A stretch of DNA of 64,000 nt from Cryptomeria japonica (lineage: Eukaryota; Streptophyta; Pinopsida; Cupressales; Cupressaceae). The notes under the pieces are model-generated. The model made no database searches. It was given only the letters and a program-made list of their open reading frames with translations, and was not told the origin of the DNA. Shown here one piece after another: positions 23,577-35,562 of the stretch. Each line of letters opens with the position of its first letter. The stretch's first letter is position 1. Position numbers and translations under genes: made by a program. The DNA lies in contig NC_081415.1 in the NCBI RefSeq assembly GCF_030272615.1, positions 625,515,740 to 625,579,739 on the forward strand, written 5' to 3'.

Positions 23577-24407
23577 CTACATGTTAGGGTCAATTGAAAC
23601 TCCTTCCTTGGACACTACATGTCTTAAAAGTTTTCCCCGTGGAACCCCCAAGATACACTTCTTCGGATTTATAGAGATGCTAAACTCCAAACATTTTTGA
23701 AAGACCAACTCTAGATGGTCAAAGTGATCCTCCTTATTCTTAGAAAATACTGTTAAATCATTGAGATAAATAAGGATAATCTTATTTATTAACTCCCAAA
23801 AGGCTATGTCCATGTCTCTTTGAAAAGTAGCTCCTGCATTAGACAATCCAAAAGGCATTTTAGTGTAATAAAATGCTCCCCACTTAGAGGTGAAAGTGGT
23901 CTTGTGTTGATCTTCTTCTTTAACAAGCACTTCATTATATCCAGAGAAACCATCAAGCATTAAGAACATCTCTAACCCAGGTGCTATTTGTAGGATCTGC
24001 TCCATGGATGGGAGTGGATGATGGTCTTTTAAAGAAGCTCTATTTAGGTCCCTTAAATCTATGCAGAGGTAGATGTCTCCATTCTTCTTGCAAACTAGAA
24101 CCAATTTAGAGACCTAGGTGTTGTGTTTAATTGGGTACACTATTCAAGAGTCAACTAACTTCTTTAACTCTTGAGCCATAACAGATTCAATCTTGGGATT
24201 GACTAGCCTCTATTTATGTCTAACGGGTTTGTCTCCTTTTGCTAGTTCAATAGTATGTTGAATGATTGAGGGATCATATCCCTTGAGATCATCATATGAC
24301 CATGTAATGACTCCTTTAAACTTATCATATAAATGAATCAGCCTATCTTTGTCTTGTTGAGGGACATTCCTTTTGACTTTCAGTTTCTTCCCTTTAGCTA
24401 CTTTCAA
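23577..24407 (-). pseudogene. Ty3/gypsy reverse transcriptase remnant
   Basis: Canonical RT blocks in order: IYLCIDLRDLNRASLKDHHP, FSGYNEVLVKEEDQHKTTF, MPFGLSNAGATFQ and the catalytic box as YLND where YVDD or YIDD is usual, so the first Asp of the pair is Asn. Three in-frame stops lie near the N-terminus; there is no frameshift. Copies the element RNA into DNA in this family. This copy is inactive. Confidence 0.85.
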
Positions 24408-24740
24408 CTCAAAATAATATCCCGTGTCCGTCGTAAACTTCCTCTTGTCATTCCAGGCATTGTGACAGTCAAATAAGTTCTCTAGAGTAATGAGCCCCCT
24501 TAGGAGCTTATTGGTCTTGAGTTGAATAATCTAATCTTCATATGCCTTGGACACTTTAGACTACAACTGCTCAACAAATTCACATGATTGTTGGATAAAC
24601 ATGGCTATCTGGTCATCATTTTTTAAGACTTGCCAATTTTGATCATTGTCTGAAACTACTAGTCTAATGATCACTCAAACAGAATGTTTTTTTTTTAGCA
24701 ACTTAGAAGCTAGATCAAACTGGGACCCTTTTGTAGCCAG

Positions 24741-25092
24741 TTAGTTGGCCACCACATTTTGTTGCCTAGGGATTCTTATAATATTGAAGGCATCTAAACT
24801 CTCTATAAGATCCCATACTCTATTTCTGTATGAGTGCATGCAAACGTGCTTTGCTGCAGATTGACCTTGGACTTGCTTCACCACAAGCTCAGAATCTCCA
24901 AGGACTCTCAGTTGTTTGACACCCATACGCTCAACAAGACTCAACCCATGCAATAATCCTTCATAAATAACTTAATTATTAGAGAAAGGAAACTAAAAAT
25001 GAAAAGATCTCAAGGTTTTCTCTCTGGACGAAGAGGTTAAGAAAATGTTAGCTTCGGATCCTACTTTACATCTTGCTTCGTCAAAATGCAAG
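24741..25092 (-). pseudogene. Extra plant-type (archaeal-like) RNase H upstream of RT
   Basis: LHFDEARCK carries the first Asp, VIYEGLLHGL the Glu and LRVLGDSELVVKQVQG the second Asp of an RNase H of the type acquired by Tat-lineage gypsy elements. Two stops lie between the first Asp and the Glu. It is in the same frame as the RT but precedes it, whereas the arrangement I know from Tat elements places it after the gypsy RNase H. Confidence 0.7.
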
Positions 25093-25639
25093 GTCCTGAG
25101 CTTAGAATCCAGGTCCTCTTCTTCTTTCTTTTCATCCAAAAAATCTTTAGAAACCTTAGAGATAACTTGATCTTCATCAAATATCACATGTGTTCTAATG
25201 CCAGTGGCATGATAATTACCAAAAGGCTCTGAGTCAATAATCTCATTCAGGAAAACTTCATGTCCAAGTGTTCAATCACCAGTTACTTCTTCATCTCCCA
25301 ATAGTTCTATAGAGTGCATCTCATCCTTCATGATGAAGGTATGGGTCACCTCAAAGTTCATCAGGACTTAGTCAGCTACGTGCTCAAAATATAATGGCTC
25401 TGACACAATCTTTAGTTTAGCTCCATGATTGGTTCTCAATATGAGATGTGACTAGTCTAGAGAAAGGTGTCTGCCAATCTTGGCTATGAAATCCTTTCAT
25501 AAGAAGAGATCAAAGATGGGAGGAATGTCAATTATTATGACTTCTTGGGGAATTGTAATTTTCTAGGACACGTCTACAAGGTCAGTGAGAGTTTCCTAAT
25601 TATGCCTATAGCTTGGACTTTATTTTCATCTAGCTGCAT

Positions 25640-25790
25640 AGCACCTCTATCTAGAGGTTCATATTACAATTTTAGAACCTCTGCAATCTATTTTGGAATA
25701 ATGATGCTACTAGGCCTAGAGTCAATCATTGAATTATAGAGAAATTTATCCCCAACAATCAGAGTTAAAAAGAAAGGAGTTGGCTTGGTC
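25640..25790 (-). pseudogene. Retroviral-type aspartic protease remnant
   Basis: FLYNSMIDSRPSSIIIPK matches the family pattern around the catalytic Asp, with Arg in place of the Gly of the DSG triad. It lies between Gag and the extra RNase H, as expected. Confidence 0.55.
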
Positions 25791-26289
25791 TTATCAACCT
25801 TTTTGTTTGTGGGTACTTCTCATTGGTTTCCGAGTACTGCAGCTGAATGTGCCTAATCCCTGGAATTGAATGCTTTGTCTTGTGTAGATGTCAACTCGGT
25901 GATAATTTTAGCTAGAATATTCTCCATTTTGCCCAACACTTCTCGCAACAAATACTTCTGCTCTAGAATCGTGAGAATATCCCATAAGGACACGCTCGTA
26001 GGAGTCTTTTTCAACTACTCCATGACATTAAGGGTCATAAGGATAAACACCTTAAACTCCTTAGGTTTCTGATAAGGAGGAACTATGGTAGTTCTTTCTT
26101 GAGTCTTTGAGGTGGAGGCAGTAGCCTCATTAGAAAATATTTCTTCTTTGCCTTCCATCCAAGAGAGAAGCGCGTGATGTGGGGTGATTTCAGATTCTTT
26201 CTCTAAAGATATACCCTATGTTTGGGCAGTGAGTATCGCATTGTCCAACCCCAGGGATGCATAGACCCCAGTGACAGGATTAATTCCTT

Positions 26290-27360
26290 GGCTTTGTTGC
26301 TCTGCCACCTTTTGCTACAAATTTCCCCATAGTCAATTCCTTGGCATGTGAGCTTCATTACAAAGGAAGCACCAAGAATTAGTATTGTCTGCCAAGTTAT
26401 TTTGTCCTACGACCAACTCCTTGCTTTGACTTACCAGTGTAACTTGTAAAGGGGTTGGGACTTGAACAATCTGGTTATTTGGTTGTGACTGAGTAGCTTT
26501 AGCACCTCCCTAGTACTGATTTTTCTAATATGGAGACTTCTCGACATGATTATTTTGAAATAGGGGCCTTGTGGGGGCTGCTTGTTGTCATTTTATATTA
26601 ATTATTTCATTTGAAAAGGTCCACAACAGGTTCTTCATGTGATTCACCTCGACCGCTAAAGAAGATAATGTAGAAGTGTGGCTTTGTTGGACACTAGGAT
26701 ATGTATACATGGACTACAGGTGAGACGATATACTTGGAGGTGTTTTCTTTGAGACTTACCCTGATAATTCAAGGAAGACTGGCATGGGAGGTCTTGGAGG
26801 AAGTTTCCCCACATTGATCAAGTTATTTTCTGCCCAGACTGCCAATTCATATGCATCTGGGAGTGTGTTCCCACCAAGGGATTGTATCATGATGGATATA
26901 TCAGAATTGAAAGCCTTGAGATAAAATAAAAAATGCATATCCGTAAGAGGACGAGTGATGATAGGAATTATTTGCCAAGTTTTTTGGAACCTGGTATTGA
27001 AGTCAATAACAGCCTCCTGAGATATCTTCTTTATGGTTATCATTTGTTTTAGCAAGGAAGATCTATCACCTTTTTCAATTAATCGCTCAAAGAAACAATC
27101 TCCCAGTTGGTCCCAACCATCAATTGAATTAGATTGGAAGGATCAGTACCAATCCTAGGTTTTTCTTTTAAAGGAAACTGCTAGTAGCCTTAATGCCGCA
27201 TTTTGTTGGGTGATGTTGTGCATGATACACACATCAACCACATCCTACAAGTGTTCCACGGGAGTCTTAGAATCTTCTCTAGTTAATTTTGATAGAACTT
27301 TGAGAGCTAAGTCCGGAATGGGATCCCATTTATTTGGGGGAACGGGTGGGATAAGAGGAC
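26290..27360 (-). pseudogene. Ty3/gypsy Gag remnant
   Basis: The open part 27055-26756 (FNTRFQKTWQIIP, LPDAYELAVWAENN) matches the retrotransposon Gag core. Upstream, WDQLGDCFFERL belongs to the same domain, and near 26380 a knuckle CFLCNEAHMPRN has lost its last Cys to a stop. With the fragments at 25790-21859 it makes a minus-strand element in the order Gag, protease, extra RNase H, RT, RNase H, integrase. No LTRs were found. Confidence 0.7.
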
Positions 27361-28804
27361 TCCCACTATTCTACGTGACAAAATTTTGAGGAGGAGGAAT
27401 AACCATTTGCACAAGGATTTGGACTAGGATTCGGGCACCTCCTCTCGAAACTCTAGGTTGGATTGCTACCAAAGGTAGTATCAATAGATTTGGATTCAAT
27501 ATAGTCTGACTTATAGTAACATGCATATAGCTCATACACCTTCTTTATATAGAGGAAATTTCCAATCCCACCAGACGTGCTAGAAAAGGAACTGTTGATG
27601 CCTAAAATTACTTACAAGACAACATCCTTATGGGAAGTTCATTAAGAAGGGAACCTAATGTGCCTTAATTAATGACCTCTCAAATTTTAGAAGCCAGCTC
27701 TTCATTTATATGAAAGGGAAAAGGGGAGAAAGAAACTAAAATTTAAACTGATCTAGGCGATGCATTAGAATTTAAAACTCAACTTCTAAGGCACAATAAA
27801 ATATATTTTAAATGCATAATTCAAAAGGCCAAACTATCCTCTATTGTCATAACATTCATTCTAGATCCACTACCAACATATTATATTCTAAACATAACCA
27901 ACACTGAAACGAAAGAGTTTAAAACATGGTCCATCTAGTACAAATTATATTTAGAATCATAAAAGCTCAAACAAATGCATAAATATCAGTCTTCTTTTCA
28001 CTCGACTTAAAGCATATTATAAAGCATAAAGATTTTATGGAAAGGTTGAGAGTTCGCACAGTCCAGAATATCAAAACATGAAATAAAATTGCTAAATTTT
28101 GAATAACATCAAAATCTACCCCAAATGGTGAATCCCCTCAAATGACCACCAAAATTCTCTTTTAAAGCCTCCCTAAATGTGGATGAGGATCTCCAAGTAA
28201 CTTACCTCCTCTCCTGATCATGTGACTCATGACACTTTCTATTTTGCTCCTTTTTATGCTCATGACAAGTCATGATGGCTTTATAACTATTTCCTCTAGC
28301 AAACAGTATCCCAAACAATCTCTCTCCCCAAAATTAATCTCCATTGTCAGTGGTCATCTCATTTTTTTGCATTCTTTGGTGTCTTTCTCTTGAATATCTT
28401 TCACCACCACATGGTCACTAAATGGGTCCTCAACTCCCATTTCCCTCCTTCCTCAAATAGGTTCGCTAGCCTAACATGTAGTGCCTAGGTGGAACTTTAG
28501 ATTAGATTTTGCCTTTTTTTTTTTGAAAGAATACCCATTGAAATGATGTGTGGCAACCTTGGTTGAAAATGAGCGGGCCCAATGAAACCAAATCACCGAC
28601 AAAGAACACATGGCAACAAAACAGGGCCGCACGCAAACAAGAAGAAAGTGCCTCCTCAAAATCTCACCCACTTGACGTGTGGAAATATAGGAAAAGGATA
28701 TGAGAATTGTAAAAAGGGGACCAACAAAATAAGAGAAATCCATGGGGAAAATAAGGAACTTATTCGTAGTTCCTACCAACCCCCAAGATAATGTTATTTG
28801 GGAA
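27361..28804. other. Spacer without recognised gene
   Basis: May include the 5' leader and LTR of the gypsy remnant, but no primer site or terminal repeat could be pinned down. Nothing coding seen. Confidence 0.35.
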
Positions 28805-29187
28805 TAACCAGAGGAAGGGTGGATTAAGGTGAATTTTGATGGGTTCTCAAGGGGAAACCCAAGGCTTAGTGGAATAGGATGGATTAATAGGGATCATGAA
28901 GGCATATTCCTTTGTAAGGAAGGATTTAGAGAAACATTAATGGGATTGAAATGTGGGAGAGAAATAGGAGCATTGAAGATTCATTTAGAACAGGATTCCT
29001 TATTGAAGGTTAATTTGATCAGAGAAAATTTCATTCCAAACTAGAAATTGGATAAGTGGTTAAGACCAATTAGTGGAGTCATTAATATCCTAGAGGACTT
29101 GAAAATTACCCATGTCTATCAAGAGGGAAATTAGGATGAGGACAAGATTGTAAAGATCATCGCTAAGGTGGACAATGAGCCCAAATA
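28805..29187 (+). pseudogene. LINE-type RNase H remnant
   Basis: GWIKVNFDGFSRGNPRLSG and the following IGWINRDHEG match the N-terminal part of the RNase H found at the end of plant non-LTR retrotransposons. The middle segment that normally holds the Glu is missing after CKEG, then LKIHLEQDSLLKVNLI and later KITHVYQEGN resume it. Stops at about 29042 and 29132 and the internal deletion make it non-functional. Only the C-terminal tail of the LINE appears to be present. Confidence 0.65.
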
Positions 29188-29511
29188 GTTTTATGTGCAA
29201 AGGTTAGGGAAAATTGAATCAGATCGATGATGTTAGATGGTGAGTGATTTTATCACATTCATAGTCTAGATAGGCATTTTTTCCTATTGGAGCTTGATGT
29301 AATAAGTGCGATATTGATTAAAAAATTTAGTGGATACTACAAAGAAAATATGACAACAATGGTGGCAAGAAGGGAGATGAGGTAGTGAGTGGAGATTGTG
29401 GTAGCTAAACAAGGAGGTGAATATTCTTGACATCACTTTGTGTGATGGTGTAGTTGCAGTACTATATATCATCAATCAAGGATGGGAAGGCACAAGGATT
29501 GTGAAGTTATT
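29188..29511. other. Spacer before host copia element
   Basis: No gene recognised. The last five bases, TTATT (29507-29511), would be the left target duplication of the element starting at 29512; its partner is outside the window. Confidence 0.4.
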
Positions 29512-29963
29512 TGTTGGATATTGTTGAGAGTTTTCTAGAATGATGTGTTGTCATTGATGCCAACATATTCTTCTATGTATTCTAGTGTTGTAGTTAGATT
29601 GGATGAGTTGGTTTGGTCAGTGTGTTATTGAGGCATTGTGGTTTAATGGGTTTAGAGATACTTATCTCTAGTTGATTTAGCAAAAGTTTCAAAGGTTTGC
29701 ATGGTGATTTGATCATGTTGTGTGATCCGGTATTGAGGTTGTTCTTCAGTTGTTCATGTTATTTAGTATTCTGGTTTGTGCTCCACATTATTTCGAAATT
29801 GCTATATCTTGGTTTGTGGATTTAATAGAGTGTTTGGGACGTTCATATGTGTACTCAATTTAGATGGTTCATGATTTGGAAGTCTACAAGTGAATCTTTT
29901 AGTTTGACAATCAATTTGGTTTGTGTTCTTGAGGTTCGATATAATGAAGATGGAGATCCTAAT
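29512..29963 (+). repeat. 5' LTR of host copia element, first part
   Basis: Starts TGTTGGATATTGTTGAG, matching 63758-64000. Interrupted by the minus-strand copia at 29964; resumes at 36626. Whole LTR about 1,357 bases. Confidence 0.88.
29959..29963. repeat. Target site duplication CTAAT, left copy
   Basis: Identical to 36621-36625. Flanks the nested copia element 29964-36620. Confidence 0.9.
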
Positions 29964-31029
29964 TTTTAGGTCTCGGAGACAACTGAGAGGGGGGGGGGGG
30001 GGGGTGAATCAGTTGTCTAATAAATTGAAACCAAAAACTAATTAACCAACTTAATGCTTAATATCGATAAACCAGTTAAGTATGTCGGTAGACAGTGTTA
30101 ATAGTAAATTTCTATACCAGTAAGGATTAATGCATGAAACATAAACATAAAGTCATCCACAACACATAACACCAATATTTGTATGTGGAAACCCTGTAAG
30201 GGGAAAAACCACGATGGGAAACCTTACCCACAATCAGATGATACTACTACAGATAGTAAGTGTACATAAATGGGGTATTTACATGCAGAAAGGCCAACAA
30301 CCTAGAGCTCACTTCTCAATCACAAACTAGGAGTCACACTGACTACAATTGGATGGTTAAATTCAATAAGAATGTACTGCACAAAATAGCATCTTCATAT
30401 GCTAGATTCAGTACCGGTGTAATGCTGATATACTTTTACAAAAACCTAACTTCACCTTCAAATGATTTCTTCATGTATATCCTTGCTTGATCTCGCATAT
30501 ACCTTCACTCAATTCTTTTTCGTATTCCACACTTGATCTTACAAATAAGATCTTACATTTATATCATACCCTAAGACCAATTTTAGTAGGTCGGCTCTAA
30601 AAGATATTACAATAAAACATTTTTATACAATATAATATCCAATGCAATAACCAATTAAACGTGTTGGCTAAATGCATTTACAACAATAATAAATCATCTC
30701 CATAGCGTGCCATGCTGATCTGGAAAAGATAAACCTGTCGGTGTAACCCTAGATAACCTGGACCTATTTATCGATAAAGGCAAATATGTGAATATGAATA
30801 TACCAATGATTAATTTTTTAAAACAAAGTATCCACATGATGTCTTCGACATTACCAAGTGTCTTCCATATCATTCCAGGTACCAGTGAACAATATATCCT
30901 GTCGGTGAACCATATATTAGTAACTGTTACACAGTTTACTTGCTTGCCGGTGAATGTTGTTGGATCTTCAAAATGCTTGTATTCAGTAGGTGTTGACATC
31001 AATGACAAAACCATACCAAAATACCAACA
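29964..31029 (-). repeat. 3' LTR of copia A
   Basis: 1,066 bases, paired with 35563-36620. A run of G stands near its left end. The terminal dinucleotide is TT instead of TG. Confidence 0.9.
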
Positions 31030-31402
31030 ATCTCCCCCTTTGGCATTGATGGCAATACAAGATGGAAAAACCATCAAAGTGCCAAAACAGAAATGCCAAA
31101 TACAAAAACCAACAATCTCTATTTCTCCCCCTAGGAGTAACATGTGTTTATCCAAAGATTTATTTTCAATACCAATCTCTCCTTAAAGGATAATGTGTTT
31201 TTCCATAGATATCTCTCCCCCTTTGACATCAAATGCCAAAGTCAAGTTCATACAAAATACCAACTACTCCCCCTGGGAAGTAGCTTCCTCATCAAATACC
31301 AAAATAAAAGATTTGTCTTTTTAATTCTGTTGATTGATGACAATCATCAATTGTCTAAGTCTCTACCAGTGGTGGTATGACTCCAAGCTGATCTCTAAGA
31401 TA
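31030..31402 (-). promoter_or_regulatory. Polypurine tracts of copia A
   Basis: On the minus strand AAAGGGGGAGAT directly adjoins the 3' LTR, and further AGGGGGAGA-type tracts occur at about 31120-31132, 31207-31222 and 31268-31276. Multiple tracts are typical of Sireviruses. Noncoding. Confidence 0.75.
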
Positions 31403-32176
31403 TTAAAAAGTCTCCTTAGGCAAAGGTTTTGTGAAAATATCTACAAGTTGTTCTTTAGTATTCACATAAACTAGTTTTATCTCCTTTTCTTCAACTTTTT
31501 CCCTTAGAAAATTCAGTTTGATAGAAACATGTTTTGTTTTAGAATGTAATACCGGATTCTTAGATATATCAATTGTTGCAGTGTTATCACAGTATATAGT
31601 AATGGGTTCCTTGCATTTTACCTCTATGTCTTTCAACATTTGCTTAGGCCATAATACCTGTGTACAGTTAGTTGCTGTTGCAACATATTCTAATTCTATT
31701 GTTGATAAAGATGTAAAACTCTGTTTCTTACTCAACCAAAAAACTAATCTCTTTTCGAGAAAGAATGCTCCTCCAGTGGTGCTTTTTCTATCATCTACAT
31801 CTCCTGCCCAATTTGCATCTATGTATGCACATAGATCAAAATTTTCATCTTTAGGATACCATAATCCAAGATTTGCTATGCCTTGTAGGTACCAGAAAAT
31901 CCTTTTTACTGTTGATTCATGATTTTCCCTAGGATTACTCTGAAATCTAGAAACAATACATATTGCATTCATAATATCAGGCCTGGTTTGTGTCAAATAC
32001 AGTAAACCTCATATCATAGATTTGTATCTAGTTGGATTAACAAGTGTAGATTCATACCTTTGAGATAATTTGTCATTTGTAGTCATAGGTACGCTTACTA
32101 GTTTAGATTTCTCCATCCCAAATTTCTTTAGTGATTCTTTCAAGTACTTGGATTGACTCAAAAATATACCTTTATC
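31403..32176 (-). pseudogene. Copia A RNase H region
   Basis: TQTRPDIMNAICIVSRFQ, LCAYIDANWAGDVDDRKSTT, IYCDNTATIDISKNPVLHSK and the terminal LVDIFTKPLP are the copia RNase H blocks with catalytic Asp residues present. In-frame stops near 32177 and 32009 separate it from the RT. Degrades RNA in the RNA-DNA hybrid. Confidence 0.85.
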
Positions 32177-32986
32177 GGTCTAAGAAATATACAAACCTAA
32201 AAAGAACTTTATTTCTCCAATCATAGACATTTCAAATTCTAGCTGCATTTCAAGAGAAAATTCCTTACATAATCCATCTTCTCCTCCAGAGATTATATCA
32301 TCAACAAATACTTCAATAATCAAGATGTCATCATTAGTTATTTTGTAGTATAAATTCCTATCTGCATTTCTTTTAGTAAAACCAATCTTCAGAAGATACT
32401 TATCAAATCTTGCATACCAAGCTCTTGGGGCTTGTTTCAATCCATATAGAGTTTTTCTTAACCTGCAAACCATATCATTATCATCTGTCAAAGAAAATCC
32501 ATCAGGTTGTTCAATATATACTTCTTCTTCAAGATCTCCATTCAAAAATGAATATTTAATATCCATTTGATAAACTTTGTAGTCCTTGTGAGCTGCAAAA
32601 GCCAAGAATAATCTAACTGCCTCAATTCTGGCTATCGGTGCAAAGGTTTCATTGTAATCAACTCCTTCTTTCTAAGAATATCCCTTACACACTAGTCTTG
32701 CTTTATTTCTAACAACCTTACCATCTTCATTTAGTTTGTTTCTAAATACCCATTTAGTTCCAATTACATTTTTATCTTTAGGCCAGGGAACTAATGTCCA
32801 AGTATTATTTTTCTCAATTTGTCCTAATTCTTCTTCCATAGCTTTACAAAATGTATCTTCACATGCCTCATTGATAGATGATGGTTCAATTTGAGAAATA
32901 ATACATACCTCTTTATTTGCCAATCTTCCTCTTGTCATAACTCCTTTAAATTTGTTACCAATTATCTGATCTTCAGAATGATTCAA
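32177..32986 (-). pseudogene. Copia A reverse transcriptase
   Basis: WTLVPWPKDKNVIGTKWVFR opens the domain, [40 protein letters not shown] and the catalytic VFVDDIIS follow. A TAG near 32669, where Gln is expected, breaks the N-terminal third. The active-site Asp pair is intact. Confidence 0.88.
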
Positions 32987-33196
32987 TCTTACATATCGGG
33001 GTGTCTTAGTTTGCTGTTGTTATTCAATTATTGTGGAATCTTCTGATGATACTGGGGTAACTGGATCTTCATTTTGTACTGGTGGATTCATTATAGGTTC
33101 ATTTGTCACAATTTATGTTACCGGTTCAGAGTCTATATATCTTGAAGTTCCTCTGAATTGTTCATCAATCTTTACATTTGTACTCTCAACAATTTT

Positions 33197-34050
33197 CTAC
33201 AATCTTTTATTAAAACATCTATATGCCTTGCTCTTAGATGAATAACCAAGAAATATTCCTTCATCACTTCTAGGATCAAATTTGCCAATATACTCATCTC
33301 TTCTAATATAACATTTTCTTCCAAAAATTCTTAAATACTTAAGAGTAGGAGTATTACCAAACCATAGTTCATGAGGGGTCTTACCAGTTTCACCTTTGAT
33401 GTGAACTTTGTTGAATGTATAGACAGTAGTGCTAACTACCTCTCTCCAATACACATGTGGTAGATTTACTTCTGATAACATACTTCTAGCCGCATCCAAG
33501 ATAGTCCTATTTTTCCTTTCAACAACTCCATTCTGCTATGGTGTCTGAGGTGCTGATAACTGTCTTCTGATTCCATTCACTTCACAGAATGTATTAAAGT
33601 CCTTAGATGTGAATTCTCCTTCTTGATCTGATCTTAAACATTTGATTTTCTTACCGGTTTCATTTTCAACCATTGCTTTGAATAGTTTGAACTTTCCAAG
33701 TGCTTCTGATTTCTCTCTGAGAAAAGTAACCCAACACATTCTAGAGTAATCATCAATAATTAGCATGAAATATCTATCACCTTGTAAGCTTCTAGTTCTA
33801 GCTGGACCACATAAATCAGTGTGAATTAAATCAAGAGCATTATTGGATTTTTCTAGAATACTTTTGAAACTAGCTCTAACTTGTTTTCCAAATTGACATT
33901 CCTTACAAATTGTATTCTGAGGTTTCACAATTTTAGGTAGATATCTAACTACCTTAGAAGTACTGATTTTTAACATGAAATCAAAGTTTACATGACATAA
34001 TCTCTTATGCCATAACCAACTTTCATCTATATGTGCAATTAAGCATGCCT
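33197..34050 (-). pseudogene. Copia A integrase
   Basis: Zinc region WLWHKRLCHVN and CKECQFGK; core with DLIHTDLCGP (Asp 1), CLRSDQEGEF (Asp 2) and, after a TAG at about 33538 where Gln is expected, the conserved NGVVERKNR (Glu). Continues to [17 protein letters not shown] at its C-terminus. Joins the cDNA to the target site; the CTAAT duplication reflects that reaction. Confidence 0.85.
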
Positions 34051-34440
34051 TTTCACTATTATTCAAATGAAAGATATTGCCTCTAGTCTGATTACCGGTT
34101 GCAATTTCCAAACCAGTTCTATTCATGATTTTACATTTTCTATTTTTAAATTGTAATTGAAATCCCTTCTCAACTAATTGACCAACACTTAAAAGATTAT
34201 GCTTTAATCCTTCAACATAGTAGACATTGTCAGTGTTATGCTTACCATCAAGAGATATTGAACCCTTACCTTTGATTGAACAGGCTTTGTCATCTCCAAA
34301 TCTTACTAAACCTCCATTGTATTCTTGAAAGTTCAAGAATTTACCTTTGTCTCCAGTCATATGATGTGAGCATCTTGAGTCAATGATCCATTCATCCTTT
34401 GTTTCAACTTTAGCTTCTAGGGCTTGTTCTACCAGTTGAG
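34051..34440 (-). pseudogene. Copia A protease region
   Basis: WIIDSRCSHHMTGDKGKF is the copia protease active site with Arg in place of Gly in the DSG triad. VYYVEGLKHNLLSVGQL follows as usual. Processes Gag-Pol in intact relatives. Confidence 0.8.
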
Positions 34441-35506
34441 CAGTAGGTGCCGGTTGATCTTCTGTTATAGCAACAAAAACCCATCCGTTGTCTGCTAAAT
34501 CTTCATCAGAATCATCAGTCACACCTTCATCAGCAATGTAACAAGATTTATCTTTGTTCTTTTTAAATCTGTATCTCTGATATTCAGGATTAGGCTTGTA
34601 TGTTCTTCTAGCTTCTTCTCTTAGTTTAGCATGTCTATTAGGGCATCTTGAAGCCATATGACCAATCTTATTGCAATTAAAACATTTAAAGGGTGATTTA
34701 CCTTCATACTTACTTCCAATTGGACCTTTTGGCATTTTCCTTGCAAATAGTGTTTCAATTTCTTCAAGCTCTTCATTCTCCTTTCTGGATTCTTCAAGTT
34801 CTCTTGCATAAAAGGCTCTCCAGTCTGATTTGTCAAATGATGGAGCAGATGATGTTGATGCTTTAAAGGCCAAATCAGTTTTTATAGTAGCAACAGGACC
34901 AATTTCCTCAATTTCAAAGGCTGAAAGTTTTCCAGTCAATGTATCCCTAGTTACTGATGTATTAGGCATTATTCTCAACTCGTTTATAGCAGTAACCTTC
35001 ATTTTATATGCCGATGGAAAACCTCTTAAGATTTTTGAAACAATTTCATCCTCAATCAAAGTTCCTCCACAACATTTAATACCCAAAACAATTTCATTTA
35101 CTCTTTCCATAAAAGAAGAAATCCTTTCATCTTCTTCCATTTTCAGATGTTCATACCTGACTCAGAAGCTTTCAAGTTTTGTAATTTTGACTATGGAATC
35201 TCCTTCATTCAGTGTTTCCAAGTGATCCCAAATAGCTTTAGCAGTAGACCTATCTAATAATCCCATGATTTGTTGATCTGATAATGTGCTCAAAAGTGCT
35301 TCTCTTGCTTTGCAATCATTTTCTTCATCTTTAGCTAAGGTAGTTGGAGCAGTTTGACCAGCTACAGCAGCAGTATAACCATTCTTAGTAACTTCCCAGA
35401 TGTCTTTACCAATGCAATTCAGATGTGTCTCCATTCTTATCTTCCATATCCTATGGTTGGTTCCATCAAGTTTAGGACTGTCCTTCCTGAAATAATTAGT
35501 AGACAT
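34441..35506 (-). pseudogene. gag: Copia A Gag
   Basis: Starts MSTNYFRKDSPKLDGTNH just after the primer site, with a UBN2-type Gag core and the knuckle CFNCNKIGHMASRC with all ligands. A TGA at 35159-35161, from a likely Arg codon, splits it. Coat and RNA-binding protein. Confidence 0.85.
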
Positions 35507-35547
35507 TGGAGCTCCTCAAGTTGTTAAACTTCTGCAAAAAAGGACTA

Positions 35548-35560
35548 GGCTCTGATACCA
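35548..35560 (-). promoter_or_regulatory. Primer binding site of copia A
   Basis: Minus strand TGGTATCAGAGCC, two bases from the 5' LTR, complementary to plant initiator tRNA-Met. Confidence 0.92.
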
Positions 35561-35562
35561 AT

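Noticed and set aside
30260-30490. 76-codon frame repeated at 35851-36081
   Set aside because: LTR sequence of copia A, not a gene.
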